Shown piece after piece: positions 1 through 10,491 of a stretch of 64,000 bases of DNA. This DNA comes from Pyrrhoderma lamaoense (lineage: Eukaryota > Basidiomycota > Agaricomycetes > Hymenochaetales > Hymenochaetaceae): assembly GCA_002794735.1 (NCBI GenBank), contig NBAZ01000002.1, forward strand, positions 868,001 through 932,000. Direction: 5' to 3'. Each line of letters opens with the position of its first letter. Position 1 is the first letter of the stretch. A program made the position numbers and the translations under genes. The notes beneath the pieces are model-generated. The model was not told the DNA's origin. It did not search any database and worked only from the letters and a program-made list of their open reading frames with translations.

Positions 1-1704
1 ATCAGTCAGTAACGTTCGGTCAAATGCTTCCGACCGGGGAGATGCGATACTAACCTGACACACACAAACACCTAACCCCCATCATTTTTCAATTTTCAAA
101 ACCCCTCAGATAAGACGAGCCTGCTATGTCGAAGATCTTGACTGCAAGGTCACCGTAACAGATCAAGTGAGGAAATGAGGATTCGTCGTTCGACGACGTC
201 CCCGTCGTGGAGGAACGAAATAAAACGCGCGAATTCTCAGGGACTACTTTGTCGCTTACCTTTTTTGGAATTTGTGGCTACAAGAGGATTAAATTTAAAT
301 CAATTCCCAGCAAAAAATACCGTATAACCAGCACATAATCCGAGAATTAGCTACTATATTCAGACTTTATAAGATTATAAAATACCATATCTTTACTATT
401 TAAGCTTGCATGGGTATATATATAAGCAAGCCTCCGAAGAAGAGTATATTGACCAGTATACTTTTACTGGTATCTAGTTCTTTTTGTTGATGTGGCTGGT
501 AATCTTCTGCACAGAAGTCTGTATTGAGCCTCACAGGCTTCACCTAAGTGATAAAGTGGCTTCTGATACTCAGGGAGAATGTGTCCTGTCGGTCAAAACA
601 AGATATTTCATATGGTTTTTTTCACAGACGAATCTGCGTTCCTTATTGTATAAACATGTATGAAAACAACTTAACGAGGGTTTGGAGAGCTTCAATGAGC
701 CTGATAGTTTTGCTTGACAGAGATTAACTCGTGCCAAGAGTCCAATCGATACTGCGGCCTTTGATGTTTAGGGGTCTCATACATCAAGTTTTACAGTTGC
801 GACGGATGTGATAGGCGCAACAAAGACTTCCGTCACATCATTTTATATCCAGTATTCTTGTTACTTCCATCCTTGCTATAATAACTTAGCAGTCGGGAGC
901 TATCTCTTGACCTGACCTCTGCTCCATTCTGCTTCACACTATCCTAGTCTCTGTGTCCGTATGCAGCTTGCCGGCCGCAATGGAGGAGTGCCAATTCGCT
1001 TTCCATGCTTTGGAAGAATTCCCGAGGATCTTGAAAAGGGATTCCATACTTATTTATGAGATTTTACTGGTGTTATGTCGAGATATACTCTAACATTTCT
1101 GCGGTCGCAACTACGGGCAACTGAATTGAGCCTCGAGTATAATAAAACACAACAACCTCCAGAAGATTTCTCAGTATCACTGAGATTGATTGATGACCTA
1201 TATTATAGGGCTCATGGACCCCATCGCGTATGTCCATGTAGCTACTATATAATATAACTTGCTCGGATCTGTCCTGTCTGATGTATATTGCGTACTAGAA
1301 AGGAATTTCTTGGAGAGGAATTTGAGAATTTTTTCAATTAGAGATACTTAGTGATGGGCTCTTTCTCATCTCTGACAGCACTGAAGCTCAATAGCGAGGA
1401 GTGAGTACTCACAAAGGAAGTTATGTAACATCAGCCTAGTGGCGGCGCTTTTTTGGGGGTATGATTGTGATGAGAGCTACGAAGAGCCGAATTGACTAGA
1501 TGTTCTATTGAATTGAATCAATTTGGCCACAGTTACTCGCAGGATCTATGCGTTCTAGTGAATTAGGAGTATTCAATAATGAGAAATCGTGGCACGTAAT
1601 TATACGATACGGAGAACTTTAAAATCAATTCCATACAACAAACGATAAAAATACAGTTGAATTGATTAAATATGCTCATTCACACTTTTATATATCCAAC
1701 ATCT
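1..1704. other. Intergenic, no supported gene
   Basis: AT-rich sequence with only short open frames. The longest (1075-1257, plus) has no recognisable domain or splice pattern. A TATATATATAAG stretch lies near 416-427, but no gene downstream can be tied to it. I see no RNA gene or repeat here. Confidence 0.4.
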
Positions 1705-4167
1705 TCAAGATGTGTTTAAATCCTCGCCTTCATTAGAGACTTTATTTTGTTCTGGAGGTTCAATTTCCAGATCACTTGATTCTTCCGGTGAGTTTAAATA
1801 TTCCTTTGTATTGCTTAAGGAAGTAGGGACGAGTACTCCAGATCTCTTCTTTGCTCCTGGAGGAGGGCCAAGTTGAATACTTCGGTTAGATTCCAGCTTT
1901 TTAAACTAGAAGTATTCATACGTTTTCAGTTGGGGGAGAACAATAGTGATGTATGCTATAGATTACCTTGCTTGCTAAGCCAGTCCCTTTATCACCCTGT
2001 CTTGATTTAGCAGAGTCGTAAGGGTTAGCTGCTGGATTAAACCCAAGACATTTTAACATCTCCGCCGAATAAGCTTTCTTTTGTGGTTCCTCGTACTCAA
2101 TATTTTTGAAGCCTTTAGATGATCTTTTGGAAGGCGCTTTCTGGGCTGCTCTGCGTACCATTTCCAGAGCTTCTTTCGATGTTTCGCCAATTTGGATTCC
2201 ATTGCTCATAGAGCCATTGGATTTCCCTAGAAGTAGAGCAAGCTGGCGCTCACTATCTCGGCTTTCCATCCGCCGTTTGGCGCGCGCCTGACCTTCTCGA
2301 CCGATGTTTTGCTCAGTGATCCCCGGAGCTGTAGAGCGAGATGATGAGGCAACTATGCCACCAAAAACATACATGAGTTCCCCATCCACTCCTTTAGCTC
2401 CATTTTCGGGTTTTAAACCCCATTGACGAGCCGGATCATAATCCGTGCTACCCCGACCTTTACGCGCAGTTGTCGACATACCAGATGTACTGTCAGGAGT
2501 GACTGTCAATTTTTGTAAAAGAAGACAGTTCAAACACTAACCCAATAGAGAATTCTGAGCGATTCGCCCTTGTTCGCTGCACGGCGGTTTGGATGTGGTA
2601 CTCACATACATCTTCCATAATTCTCATAGCACCTAATCCAGCTTGTCCGATTCGCTTGTCCACCCATGCACCACATTGCTTTCCGTCCCGTTTTGTGACG
2701 GAGCATCGGCCAAGATCTGCTGCGACTCCAATGATAGCAATTGCTGAAGATGATGGAGGCGTAAGGGCGAGGATTGATGACGATGTCGAATTTTTTGTAT
2801 TCTATGTCTATTGTTAGAACTATCCTGATGATACCTATACAATACTTACTTGAAAGGGTTTAAGGACCTTTGGATTCAAAAGGGCTATAACAGTCCCTTC
2901 ACGAAGACGAGTATTAAACTCTTCAAATGCGCCTCGGCTTCCTCCACGCCATAGTTTTTTTACTCTCTCCCTTCCATTTTCTTTACTGATCTCCTTATCA
3001 AAATAGTCCGATTCAAATAATAGAAGTGAGAGTTGAGCGTCTCCTCGTAAAGAGCCTCTGGGGGTGTCAGAAGAAGAGCTTGTCCGGGATCTGTGTCCAA
3101 GATCAATGAGCTTGAGATGAACATACTTCTTTCCCCCTTTACGGGCATTAGCATCTTCACCGTTTTTCCCTTCCCCTTTTTTGTTGGCACCCTTCTTGTT
3201 CTTATCCGCATCATCATCACTATCCATTATACCCTCGTCCCGTTTTCCGTGTGAGAAGTTCCCAGGCCCGCTTGTGAGTTTGACATCTCCCCGCTCGGCA
3301 ACAACTGCAATAGTTACCCAATCTCCGTCAACTGGAACTTCATACGCCTGTTTATTTGCTTGAAGACGCACAATTGAATATAGAAGCGAAGGTGGAAGGA
3401 AGTATCGACCATACAGATGATCTTGAAGAGCTGGATGAGGTAATGTCCGAGATCTTCGGGGTTGTCGAGTTATAGATGTAAGCCTTTGTAAGTATATGTT
3501 CTCGATTGTTTATACATTCAATGACTCACTTTAATTTAATGCCCGAATTAGGTTCTATCCGTTCGAAATTTGGATCATCTTCTATGGGTTTGTGGTCTAC
3601 CGGTCCAGGTTTTAGGTCTTCCACTATAGCCAGCCTATCATCTCTTTTTGTAGTGTTCGAGATGGGATGAGACAAAGGCTTCTCGTCAAAGCCATCTGTA
3701 CGATACACCGAGTCACATTCATCTTCTTTGGGTGTAGTCAAGTTCTTCAAAGATGTTAAAAGATTGTGCTTCATAGGGTTCGCCTCTTTTTCCATATGAG
3801 GCTTTTTCAGTTCATCTAGACTTTCACTTTTCCTGGCCGGCCTATTTCACTGGGTCTCTGGGTCGGTAAAGTCACTGGACCTTTAGGTTGAGTTTGGATT
3901 ACTCTCCGTGTAAAGTTGGTCGGCGACTGCGCACGTGCACGAAGTTTCTCCTCCTTCCTTTTCTTCCCTAGAGTTTAGTATTAGTTTAAGTAGATGATAC
4001 GCGTTCTAAGGCATACGTGGAGATGGTGTTGATGGTGCTAGAACTGTAGACGCCTCGGGTTCGGATTTCCTTTTCTTAGCAGGTGGGCTTTGAGGAGCTG
4101 ACTGGAGCTGAAGTTGAAGAGCTTCTATCTCCTTCTGTATCTCTTGTCTACTTTTCGATTTGATCAT
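1705..4167 (-). CDS. MCM10: MCM10-like DNA replication initiation factor
   Basis: Mcm10 binds DNA and DNA polymerase alpha/MCM at replication origins and activates the CMG helicase in the nucleus. The spliced protein shows the family order. A short coiled N-terminus begins at ATG 4165-4167. An OB-fold region follows in the exon around 2848-3483 (HLYGRYFLPPSLLYSIV, then the VPVDGDWVTIAVV strand). Next comes a CCCH zinc finger in the exon around 2550-2800: CSVTKRDGKQCGAW, then CEYH. The C-terminal part carries KKAYSAEMLKCLGFNPAANP, typical of fungal Mcm10. Introns have clear GT-AG ends, for example GTATGC at 4016 and GTGAGT at 3529. The last exon ends with a TGA at 1705-1707. In the second exon the frame breaks near 3832-3833; one extra G in the minus-strand GG there restores an open frame into the next stretch. 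I read this as a likely consensus error, since everything else is intact. Confidence 0.85.
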
Positions 4168-4629
4168 AATGTTATAAAGACAAAAAAACGAAATCAGAGA
4201 CGTGTGTGACCTCTCGGAAACGCGACAGCTAACATCGTTAACGACGCGTTGTTTATAATTGTTGTCGTGAAGCACACCATTACATAATACATTTCGGATC
4301 GAGAACCCTATTTTTAACTACTAAATCGGCACATTGAGTTTACTACGAAATGTGTTGATGAGATGTTTCAGTGTTGCACAGAGTTACTAGTGTGATACAT
4401 AAAGTTGCAAGGCTGCGATGAAATGAAGGAGATGACTATTAATACATAAAGCTGTGCGAAATCGTCTCTGAGGTATACAAATGAAGAAATAGCATATTAA
4501 CAGAGGTAGATTAGTTGTGTTATGTTTCGTTTGGAAGTCCCCGTTGGAATGCCTCGTTATTCCCCATTTCACGATCATTCAGCGCATAAGAATGAAGAAA
4601 GAAGGTCGTAAATTATAGTAATGTCTGAC
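4168..4629. other. Intergenic between MCM10 and DUF6699 gene
   Basis: Upstream region of MCM10 and 3' flank of the DUF6699 gene. A 63-codon open frame (4387-4578, minus) has no recognisable features and is not called. No other structure seen. Confidence 0.4.
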
Positions 4630-5361
4630 TCAACTCAGTCGAGATCCTGTTTGAGAGTATAATACAAAATAGGCGCACCATACTTTCCCTAGTATCAAGG
4701 TCCATGTACCCTTCCGAGCTTTGTCCGGCACCAAGCCACAGAAGTATATATAAGAGCACAGAAGGTCTATTCGCCTAACACCCTGCCTGACATCATAAGA
4801 GGGGTGAGAGGATAACCAGCACCTCTCAAAGAATGCCCTCGTCACTCTGTCTTGGTCACGGCGACTGAGGTAATTCCATTCCTTCCAAGAGATAGGTTGG
4901 CGGAGAAATTGGTGTATCATGCTCATGAGATGCCCGACGGTTATATAGTTATTGTCAAATATGTCGATGAAGAACGACACCCTATGTAATGGTTGAATCA
5001 CAACGCGCATTCGCTGCATGGGATACTTGGTAGCTGGCTCTAACAAAGCTGAGAAGGGGATTGTAGATGAAGTTTGAGGGTTATTTCTTAAGTTGAATGA
5101 TATCCCTGTTGACCTGTAGTACTTTCGAAGCGTTGGTGAAGCCAAGAGTACTCGATTGAGCGAGTTTTGGCGGGTCCTGAACTTTAAAACCATGGGGAAA
5201 ATAGAAGTAGTTTGAAGTGGTTGGGATTTGGACCGATCTATATATGCGATATGTAGACATAAGAGTAGCAAAAGTAGAGTCCTTAGGAGCATAGAGGTAG
5301 CACAATAGTAAATTTGAAAGCCCTTTGACTTGCGTAGGCGACATGTGAAGCAGAGACGCAT
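4630..5361 (-). CDS. DUF6699-domain protein, function unknown
   Basis: Single-exon open frame. The domain-like half matches the DUF6699 pattern common in Agaricomycetes: a region around YRSTGISFNL, ALLEPATKYP, then MRVVIQPLHR, then YITVGHLMSMIHQFLRQPIS, a WNYLS/RRDQ helix, an AFFERC segment, and GVRRIDLLCS before a final FCGLVPDKARKGTWTLIL strand. No catalytic residues are known for this family and I assign no function. The frame is open further upstream only from a TTG, so I chose the first ATG (5359-5361). The N-terminal 60 residues, including a leucine-rich stretch, look unlike the family and may not be translated; an internal ATG could be the true start. It lies on the same strand as MCM10 and is divergent from the Nudix gene. 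Confidence 0.65.
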   Translation of the reverse strand: MRLCFTCRLRKSKGFQIYYCATSMLLRTLLLLLLCLHIAYIDRSKSQPLQTTSIFPMVLKFRTRQNSLNRVLLASPTLRKYYRSTGISFNLRNNPQTSSTIPFSALLEPATKYPMQRMRVVIQPLHRVSFFIDIFDNNYITVGHLMSMIHQFLRQPISWKEWNYLSRRDQDRVTRAFFERCWLSSHPSYDVRQGVRRIDLLCSYIYFCGLVPDKARKGTWTLILGKVWCAYFVLYSQTGSRLS

Positions 5362-6246
5362 ACGTGAATAAGCCAGGGCACACAAGAGCGGCAGTGCTCT
5401 TGATTTACAAACCGAGTTCTTGTTGCTCAGAGTAGCGAAGGTTTTATTTTCTACACAGCCATATTTTATTTATTCATTATTTCGTAATAGATATTTTCAA
5501 GATAGGTAAGCGAGCAGAATTGCGTTGAATGCGTGTAGTTAATATAAAAGATTAGGGCCCATGGACTAGTCTCTGCAAGAATATTGATAAATAATCAAGG
5601 AATCTATGAGATCAGTACGATATCAGAAAACAGTAAAGGGGCACACTTTCCAATTCCGAGAATATAATGGCGATTTTTCACCCTCATATACTTAGGCCCA
5701 ATTCTCGATTGCATCGCAGAAGGAAAGAAATGCACAAATGGGGCTTCTTTCGAGATTGATCTAGCCTTTATCTATTTCGATGCATGTTTGTTTGACAAGC
5801 TCTTACCACGTGTATATGAAATCACGTTACCTTTGATCAGGTAATCTTTTCCTACGTATTCGTAAACTTACCAGTTACTATCAGGGCTAGTAGTCACAAT
5901 TGATGTTTTGATTATCGAAAGCGGAGTATATACATCCACTTACAATCAATCAAGGTGAGGACAATCAATATCACTCGTGAAGATTAAAAAGAACTTAAGA
6001 AGTAGCAGTACTAATAGTACAAGTGTATTGAAATAAACCGACCCTAAGTGGTACGAGGGCAAAGACAAGTGCGACTATGTCCATTTTTGTTGTGTATTGT
6101 AAGACCCTCTCACTTCTTTCGATCTTGATTCTGATCAAGTAAATTTCACTTTTGCATGTCATGGCACTAGAAAAATGGCTCTAATCGTACCCTTCTCCAA
6201 CCCCCTCCCCCCTCATATCTCCTAGTGTGAAAACGAAAATATCAGA
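5362..6246. other. Divergent intergenic region
   Basis: Shared upstream region of the DUF6699 gene (minus) and the Nudix-pseudokinase gene (plus). It holds a CACGTG palindrome at about 5808 and pyrimidine-rich tracts just before the ATG at 6247 (CCAACCCCCTCCCCCC near 6198). No open frame of interest. Confidence 0.4.
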
Positions 6247-8031
6247 ATGTCGGATCCTTACTGGCCAAGGCAGCAGCTGCTATCACACGAATTTGTGAAC
6301 TGTGCTGGCTCAATATTGTTTTCTCCTCCTACAGTCGACCCTCCAAAACCATTGCAAGTCTGTTTCCTCCACTGCCTAATCGATGACCTATGGGTTCTGC
6401 CCAAGGGAAGGCAAGATATAGGGGAATCTCTATCACAAGCAGCGATCCGAGAGACTTATGAGGAGACGGGCTACCAATGCGAACTCTTGCCGATTGACAT
6501 GTTTACACGTGCCCCTCCTCCTGGTGCGAGTATGGCGGATCGACCTTACTTGTCTCGTGGCTGTACGGAACCCTTCTTAGTATCTTATCGAAATATGTCT
6601 TCTACCAAGAATGACACCAAGTTTGTTTGGTGGTTTATCTCTCGTATAATACCTAATACACAGAAACAGAGCGACACTCAGATGCCGGACGAAAACTACG
6701 ACTCAGTTCTTTGGCCTGTTGATATTGATGTCAGTGATGAAAGTGCTTTGGATGCAGCGGTATCACGTTTAACGTATAATCCTGACCAAGAAGTCGTAAA
6801 AGTGGCAATCAACCTCGTACACCAAACTTATCCTCACTGGTTTACTGGAAACTCTGTGCAAACCCTAGAGGCTGCTGCAAATCTTGCGAGAGAGCATAGT
6901 TTAACACCCCGGGCTCAGCTCGCTGAATCCATGGGCAAACTAAAGAAGTATGATCTTACGGACTCAGTAAAGCTCGAGGAATCTATCGAAGGGAAGAACG
7001 ACTTAGATGACTCTCGGCATTGTTATATCCTTGGGAAAGGCGACAAAAAAGTGCCTCTTATACTAAGAAGAATTGATTTCCCATTAACAACAAATCGCAG
7101 GACTGCGAAGGTATTTTTCGTCACAAAGATCAAACAGTTTCCATGCTTATCTCTATCGTAGCTCTTCAAAGCCGAGATGCGTACATGCATCAGAGCTCAA
7201 CATCATAACGTGCTTCGAGTCAGAGGTTTCACTATTGAGGAATCCAGAGATTCGGGGATCTTTACACCTTTTATCGTCCTTGATATGCCCAGTCTTTACT
7301 TAACACTTCAATACTTAATCGAGTCTAACATAGAATATAACATTTTTAAACTGGTAAAAGCTCAAACTCATAATTAGCAAACCCATTCTTACCTCACCAC
7401 TAGGCATGTGATATTGCAAATGGATTAAAATATCTTCATGATAACGATGTTGTACACTCGAACTTGAAATCGGTTAGTTCAACTCTTTCTTTCTGAGTCA
7501 CGTGCCTCACCGTAACCTCTGTAAAGGGTAATATCCTCATTAAAGAAGGGTCGGCAATTATCACAGGCTTCGCTTTCACAAATAAAACATTATATGACAA
7601 CCGTACTTTGTCTGGGAGCACAGCACAGGCTTTACTACCTTATGCACGCTGGATGGCGATAGAGCTCCTGAACAGCGCCTCGGAGCATAAGAGGCTGGAC
7701 TTCACGAGTGAGAGCGATATATGGTCGTTAGGAATGACTTTTTATGTAAGTTTGCTGTTCTTTGGATGCAAAATCGTAAATTATAACGTGCTCGTTTTCT
7801 CAGGAACTAATTGCCAAGAAACGGCCTTATTTCCACATTGAAGGTAATCAGGATGCCATGGACGCCATAATAACTGGAGAACTTCCTCTCAAAGTGAACA
7901 ATCACGAGGATTCTACCCCTTCTCTAAAGAGTTTATGGAATATATGTGAAATTTGTTGGAAACATGAGCCGGAAGAAAGACCTGTTGCTTCTGGACTAGT
8001 ACCCTGGTTGAATAGTCTTTCTTGTTTGTAG
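6247..8031 (+). CDS. Nudix hydrolase fused to a degenerate TKL-type pseudokinase
   Basis: Five exons (6247-7110, 7162-7353, 7404-7472, 7527-7745, 7804-8031) join in frame to 523 residues. Residues 1-190 are a Nudix hydrolase. The Nudix box is complete at residues 54-76: G54, E60, R68-E69, E72-E73, G75, so Mg-dependent nucleoside-diphosphate-linked hydrolysis is expected. From about residue 258 the protein follows a protein kinase: a short N-lobe, a helix around EMRTCIRAQHHNVL, then the catalytic-loop region KYLHDNDVVHSNLKSGNILI, an activation segment ending ARWMAIELL, SDIWSLGMTFY, and a C-lobe ending in EERP. HRD is replaced by H370-S371-N372, DFG by G389-F390-A391, and the VAIK lysine by arginine in LILRRI. 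It is therefore predicted to be catalytically dead as a kinase. The domains share exon 1, which argues for a real fusion. The substrate is unknown. Confidence 0.82.
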
Positions 8032-8856
8032 TTATTATCCCACTTCTTTGAAGCTTTCTGTTTCTCAACTATCCGATAGTTTTTTCTTTTTGTATAATTA
8101 TAATGCACATAAATAATAAAAATCTAAGATGAACTCGGGTTATGTATCAGGGTATGAGAACGATCTAAGATCTAAGGCATCAGATAGTATCTACTCTCTT
8201 TCTCTAATCATCCTGGAAAAGTTGCATGTGTCTAGGTCTCTTAATTTTTTATACACCGTGCAAATGCTTCTCTCCTTCTCTCGGAAGTCTTTCTTGAGCT
8301 CAAACACAAGTAAATGTACATTGAGATGACTCTGATCTGTAAAGTGATACTCATATACGACAGAATATACTCCTCAACATTCACTTTGTGCCGAATCTGA
8401 AAGAAAGTGTATCCAAAAGAGGGTGAGACGCACAGTTGCATATTATAATATAAAATTAATATAGGTGGGTACAAAAAGTGCATGGATATCTCGACCTTTG
8501 AAGGAGGTTCTCATCTTTCTAGTAGTATATCCCTTTCTTCTCATGCATAAATCTACTGACTTTTAACTGTAACCTGTGTGCTAATTGGATGAAACTTGAA
8601 AGCTCAATTTACGTGAGTTACATAGTATGCAGATGTTTGACTATTTTTGATTGGAGGGTCCCCACATTAACGCAAGTGCCTCTTTTCTCACAGTCTGATT
8701 ATGGAAAGTGGATCTCATACATAATGAAGTCATGTTCATGGTTCTACGCGTCATAGACTACGCGTTCTCCCTCACATGTCAATTAATTAAGAGCGTCCCC
8801 CACAGCTAGTTGTGTATTGCTATCTTTGACCACAACCATCTCCATCACATCGAGAA
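8032..8856. other. Intergenic, no supported gene
   Basis: 3' flank of the Nudix-pseudokinase gene and upstream region of the Ish1/Msc1-like gene. Short open frames only; nothing recognisable. Confidence 0.4.
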
Positions 8857-10491
8857 ATGCGCGTAACACCATATCTTTTAGTAGTTTTTGCACTGACCTA
8901 CAACCCTGTTGCTGGGTATTGGTGGTCTTCGAACAAGCCAGAGTACGCGTCGTGGGACACGAACCAGCTTAAATCATGGCTCGATGAACATGGCGTTAAC
9001 GTACCGAAGGGTTACTCACAGAAGGAACTAAATGAATTAGTCGCTACAAACTGGGACTCTGGAAAAGCATGGACGCAAGAGCAATACGATAGAGCACAGC
9101 AGGTTTTCAACAACATAAAGGACACTACCTTTGATACTTGGGATGAAAGCCAACTCCGTAACTTCTTACTAGAACAGGGTGTCGTTGCTCCATCTGGCCC
9201 ACGTGAAAAACTAGTTTTAGCTGCGAAACAACAATACCGTGGTTATACCAATGCGGCTTCTAGTTTAGTGTCTACTGCTTCTCGCGTTGCGAGTACTGCA
9301 GTTTATGGAGACAATACCTACCAAGCTACGGCGTCACTCTCGTCTATCTACGATGATGCTTCAAGTACAATAGGTAGTGTTGCTGCTCAGGCTACTCAAG
9401 CACTCGCCCGTTCTCTGGATGATACAAAGGATTATGTTTACTCCACGTGGAGTGACAATCAGCTTCGTGACTATCTGATTGAAAAAGGTATAATCAAGTC
9501 TGATGAGCAGAAGACTCGTGATCAGCTTCTGTCGTACATGCGCGACGCGTATGCATCAGTGATGAATCCAGTGTATAATGCGTGGAGTGATTCATATATT
9601 GTAAGCTCTCGTTCGCTTAAACGTGCAATTGCTAACTAAGAAATTTAACCGTAGCATGAATGGCTTGTCGCACATGGTGTCATAAAGTCTGATTATGAGA
9701 AGAAACGTGATTCGCTTATTAGTAAAATGAATTACTATTTCTACACTCCGCAACAGAAAGTATATGATACTTGGTCAGAAAGTGATCTCCGAAACTGGTT
9801 GATTGAACATAAAATCATCAAAAGTGGGGCCCAAATTAAAAAGGAAAAGCTTCAGAAGCTCGTGGCGTATGTTTTCGTCAAAAAAATATCTAACGATGAA
9901 AGTACTGAAAATCTTAATCAGCGATAATTATGCAGCTGCATCAGACACAATCTGGTCGAGTTGGAAGGATTGTGACCTCAAAGCTTGGCTCGTCGATCAT
10001 GGATACCTGCGAAGCGATGTTGAAGTCAAACGTGACGAGATGGTAAAGCTCATGAACCAAAAATATAATGAAGCAGGTGCTCGGTCTGCATCCTATCTCA
10101 CCTGGCCTGATGCACGCCTTCGAGCATTCTTACGGAACCATGGTATGCCAGAAGACGCTCTCCCAACGAATCGACCTGGCCTTCTCCGTGAGCTTTGTTC
10201 TACTTTTGTTTGTATGCACAAAGGCTAATAATACTTTCAGAGGAAACACGGATTCGTTATATTCAAGCAGGTTCACAGTTTGAACAGATTTATTCACAAC
10301 TAAAGAGCTTAGTAGCATCTGGCGTATCCACTGTAGAAGACACGATTGGACAAGTCCTTGATTTGCTTAGCGGCGTAGAGCATAGTGCAGAGAAAAAGAG
10401 TGCCGATGCAAGTGCGTATGGCCGTGAGAAGAAATCTGAAGCCGAAAAATATGCAAGTGAGACCCTGGAGAAGTTGAAAAATGAACTCTAG
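8857..10491 (+). CDS. Secretory-pathway Ish1/Msc1-repeat stress protein
   Basis: Four exons (8857-9600, 9655-9866, 9922-10187, 10241-10491) give 490 residues. The N-terminus is a clear signal peptide (MRVTPYLLVVFALTYNPVAG). The rest is built of repeated approx. 40-residue Ish1-type modules with the signature W-D/S-x-x-x-L-R/K-x-[FWY]-L-x-x-x-G. They begin near WDTNQLKSWLDEHGV, WDESQLRNFLLEQGV, WSDNQLRDYLIEKGI, WSESDLRNWLIEHKI, WKDCDLKAWLVDHGY and WPDARLRAFLRNHGM, with a further copy split by the first intron. The C-terminus is charged and helical (EKKSADASAYGREKKSEAEK). In yeasts, Ish1 localises to the nuclear envelope and Msc1 to the ER/nuclear envelope, and both respond to stress. Membrane or lumen location here is inferred from the signal peptide. 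All splice joins keep the frame. Confidence 0.85.
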
